A stretch of DNA of 46,426 nucleotides from JAIBJP01 sp035639875 (GTDB lineage Bacteria > Actinomycetota > Thermoleophilia > Gaiellales > Gaiellaceae): positions 1 through 46,426 of the forward strand of contig DASQXE010000080.1 of NCBI GenBank assembly GCA_035639875.1, written 5' to 3'. The translations under genes were made by a program, and so were the position numbers. Under the pieces are notes generated by a model. That model was given only the letters and a program-made list of their open reading frames with translations, was not told the DNA's origin and searched no databases. Shown here in pieces: positions 46,182-46,426 of the stretch; position 1 is the stretch's first letter, and each line of letters starts with the position of its first letter.

Positions 46182-46426
46182 ATGGAGCATCAAGACCTGG
46201 CCCAGGCCGCTGCTGTCCTCGGAGCCTGCGGCGCGCCCCTCCTGCTCCTCGCCCGTGAGCGCGTCTCGCTCGTTGCGGGTCTCGCGCTCATCCTCGCCGC
46301 GGAGATCGGCCTCACGCTCGCGCTCGTCCCGGACGCGCCGCGTCTCGTCCTCCACTCCCCGCTACGCCTGGGCGCCGCCGCCGTCGCGGCCATCGTCGTC
46401 CTGCTACTCGCGACCGCATTCGTTCG
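46182..46426 (+). CDS. Membrane protein, N-terminal fragment (at least 81 codons)
   Basis: Open to the right edge of the window. ATG at 46182 with TAGGCT at 46161-46166 upstream. The visible part has three likely membrane segments: AAAVLGACGAPLLLLA, VSLVAGLALILAAEIGLTLA and RLGAAAVAAIVVLLLATAFV. Short loops (RERVSL, VPDAPRL) between them fit a polytopic protein such as an O-antigen-ligase- or polymerase-type protein, but no family motif has appeared by the cut, so it is left unassigned. Confidence 0.6.
   Translation, partial: MEHQDLAQAAAVLGACGAPLLLLARERVSLVAGLALILAAEIGLTLALVPDAPRLVLHSPLRLGAAAVAAIVVLLLATAFV

Noticed and set aside
1..46426. CRISPR arrays, insertion sequences, integrases, tRNA or rRNA genes
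   Set aside because: No regularly spaced repeats, transposase or integrase motifs, or tRNA/rRNA-like sequence were noticed on reading both strands.

Overview
The window looks like a chromosomal surface-glycan locus from a high-GC actinobacterium. Evidence: about 70% GC over most of its length, near-gapless gene packing with 4-nt ATGA/GTGA overlaps, many GTG and some TTG starts, TANNNT boxes 6-9 nt before start codons (leaderless transcription), and a B12-dependent ribonucleotide reductase. A deep-branching lineage such as Thermoleophilia/Gaiellales would fit, but that is a guess from style, not a phylogenetic result. I see no rRNA, tRNA, insertion sequence, integrase or CRISPR array.

Layout. 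(1) 1-3322, minus strand: the 5' part of nrdJ with a hairpin-bearing leader, a small unknown protein, a structured intergenic region with a strong plus-strand terminator (candidate small RNA), then a methyltransferase and a VOC protein. (2) 3335-5143: a gene graveyard holding a VOC gene fragment, a frameshifted polytopic membrane protein and a truncated TetR gene. (3) 5214-9570: a less GC-rich block with a GT2, a methyltransferase, a GT4 and an intact paralogue of the broken membrane protein. (4) 9767-13380: a sugar-nucleotide cassette (GT4, nucleotidyltransferase, LegB-like 4,6-dehydratase, RMD-like 4-reductase). (5) 13429-17674: two tandem ~700-residue GT-C-like membrane proteins. (6) 17731-22939: one tightly overlapped operon reading ArnC/GtrB-like polyprenyl-phosphate GT2, SDR dehydratase, ATP-grasp ligase, DegT aminotransferase, UPF0104 membrane protein. 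(7) 23062-28522: an eIF2B-like protein, a GT4, two PQQ-type beta-propellers and a NeuD/PglD acetyltransferase. (8) 28682-34354: a PglC-like phosphoglycosyl transferase, two GT2s, a second UPF0104 protein, and a Wzm/Wzt ABC exporter. (9) 34367-46426: three sulfur-related genes (UDP-sulfoquinovose synthase, a sulfotransferase, and a sulfotransferase-GT2 fusion) among methyltransferases, GTs and GT-C proteins, ending in a truncated membrane protein.

How it may work together (inference): nucleotide sugars are made in the cytoplasm by the nucleotidyltransferase, SDR and aminotransferase genes. PglC-like priming and the GT2/GT4 enzymes build a polyprenyl-linked glycan exported by Wzm/Wzt. In parallel, ArnC-like enzymes charge single sugars onto polyprenyl phosphate, which GT-C proteins use on the outer face. 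NeuD-type acetylation, methylation, sulfoquinovose and sulfation would decorate the product. The parts most worth testing as undescribed biology are the ArnC/SDR/ATP-grasp/aminotransferase/UPF0104 operon and the sulfotransferase-glycosyltransferase fusion.
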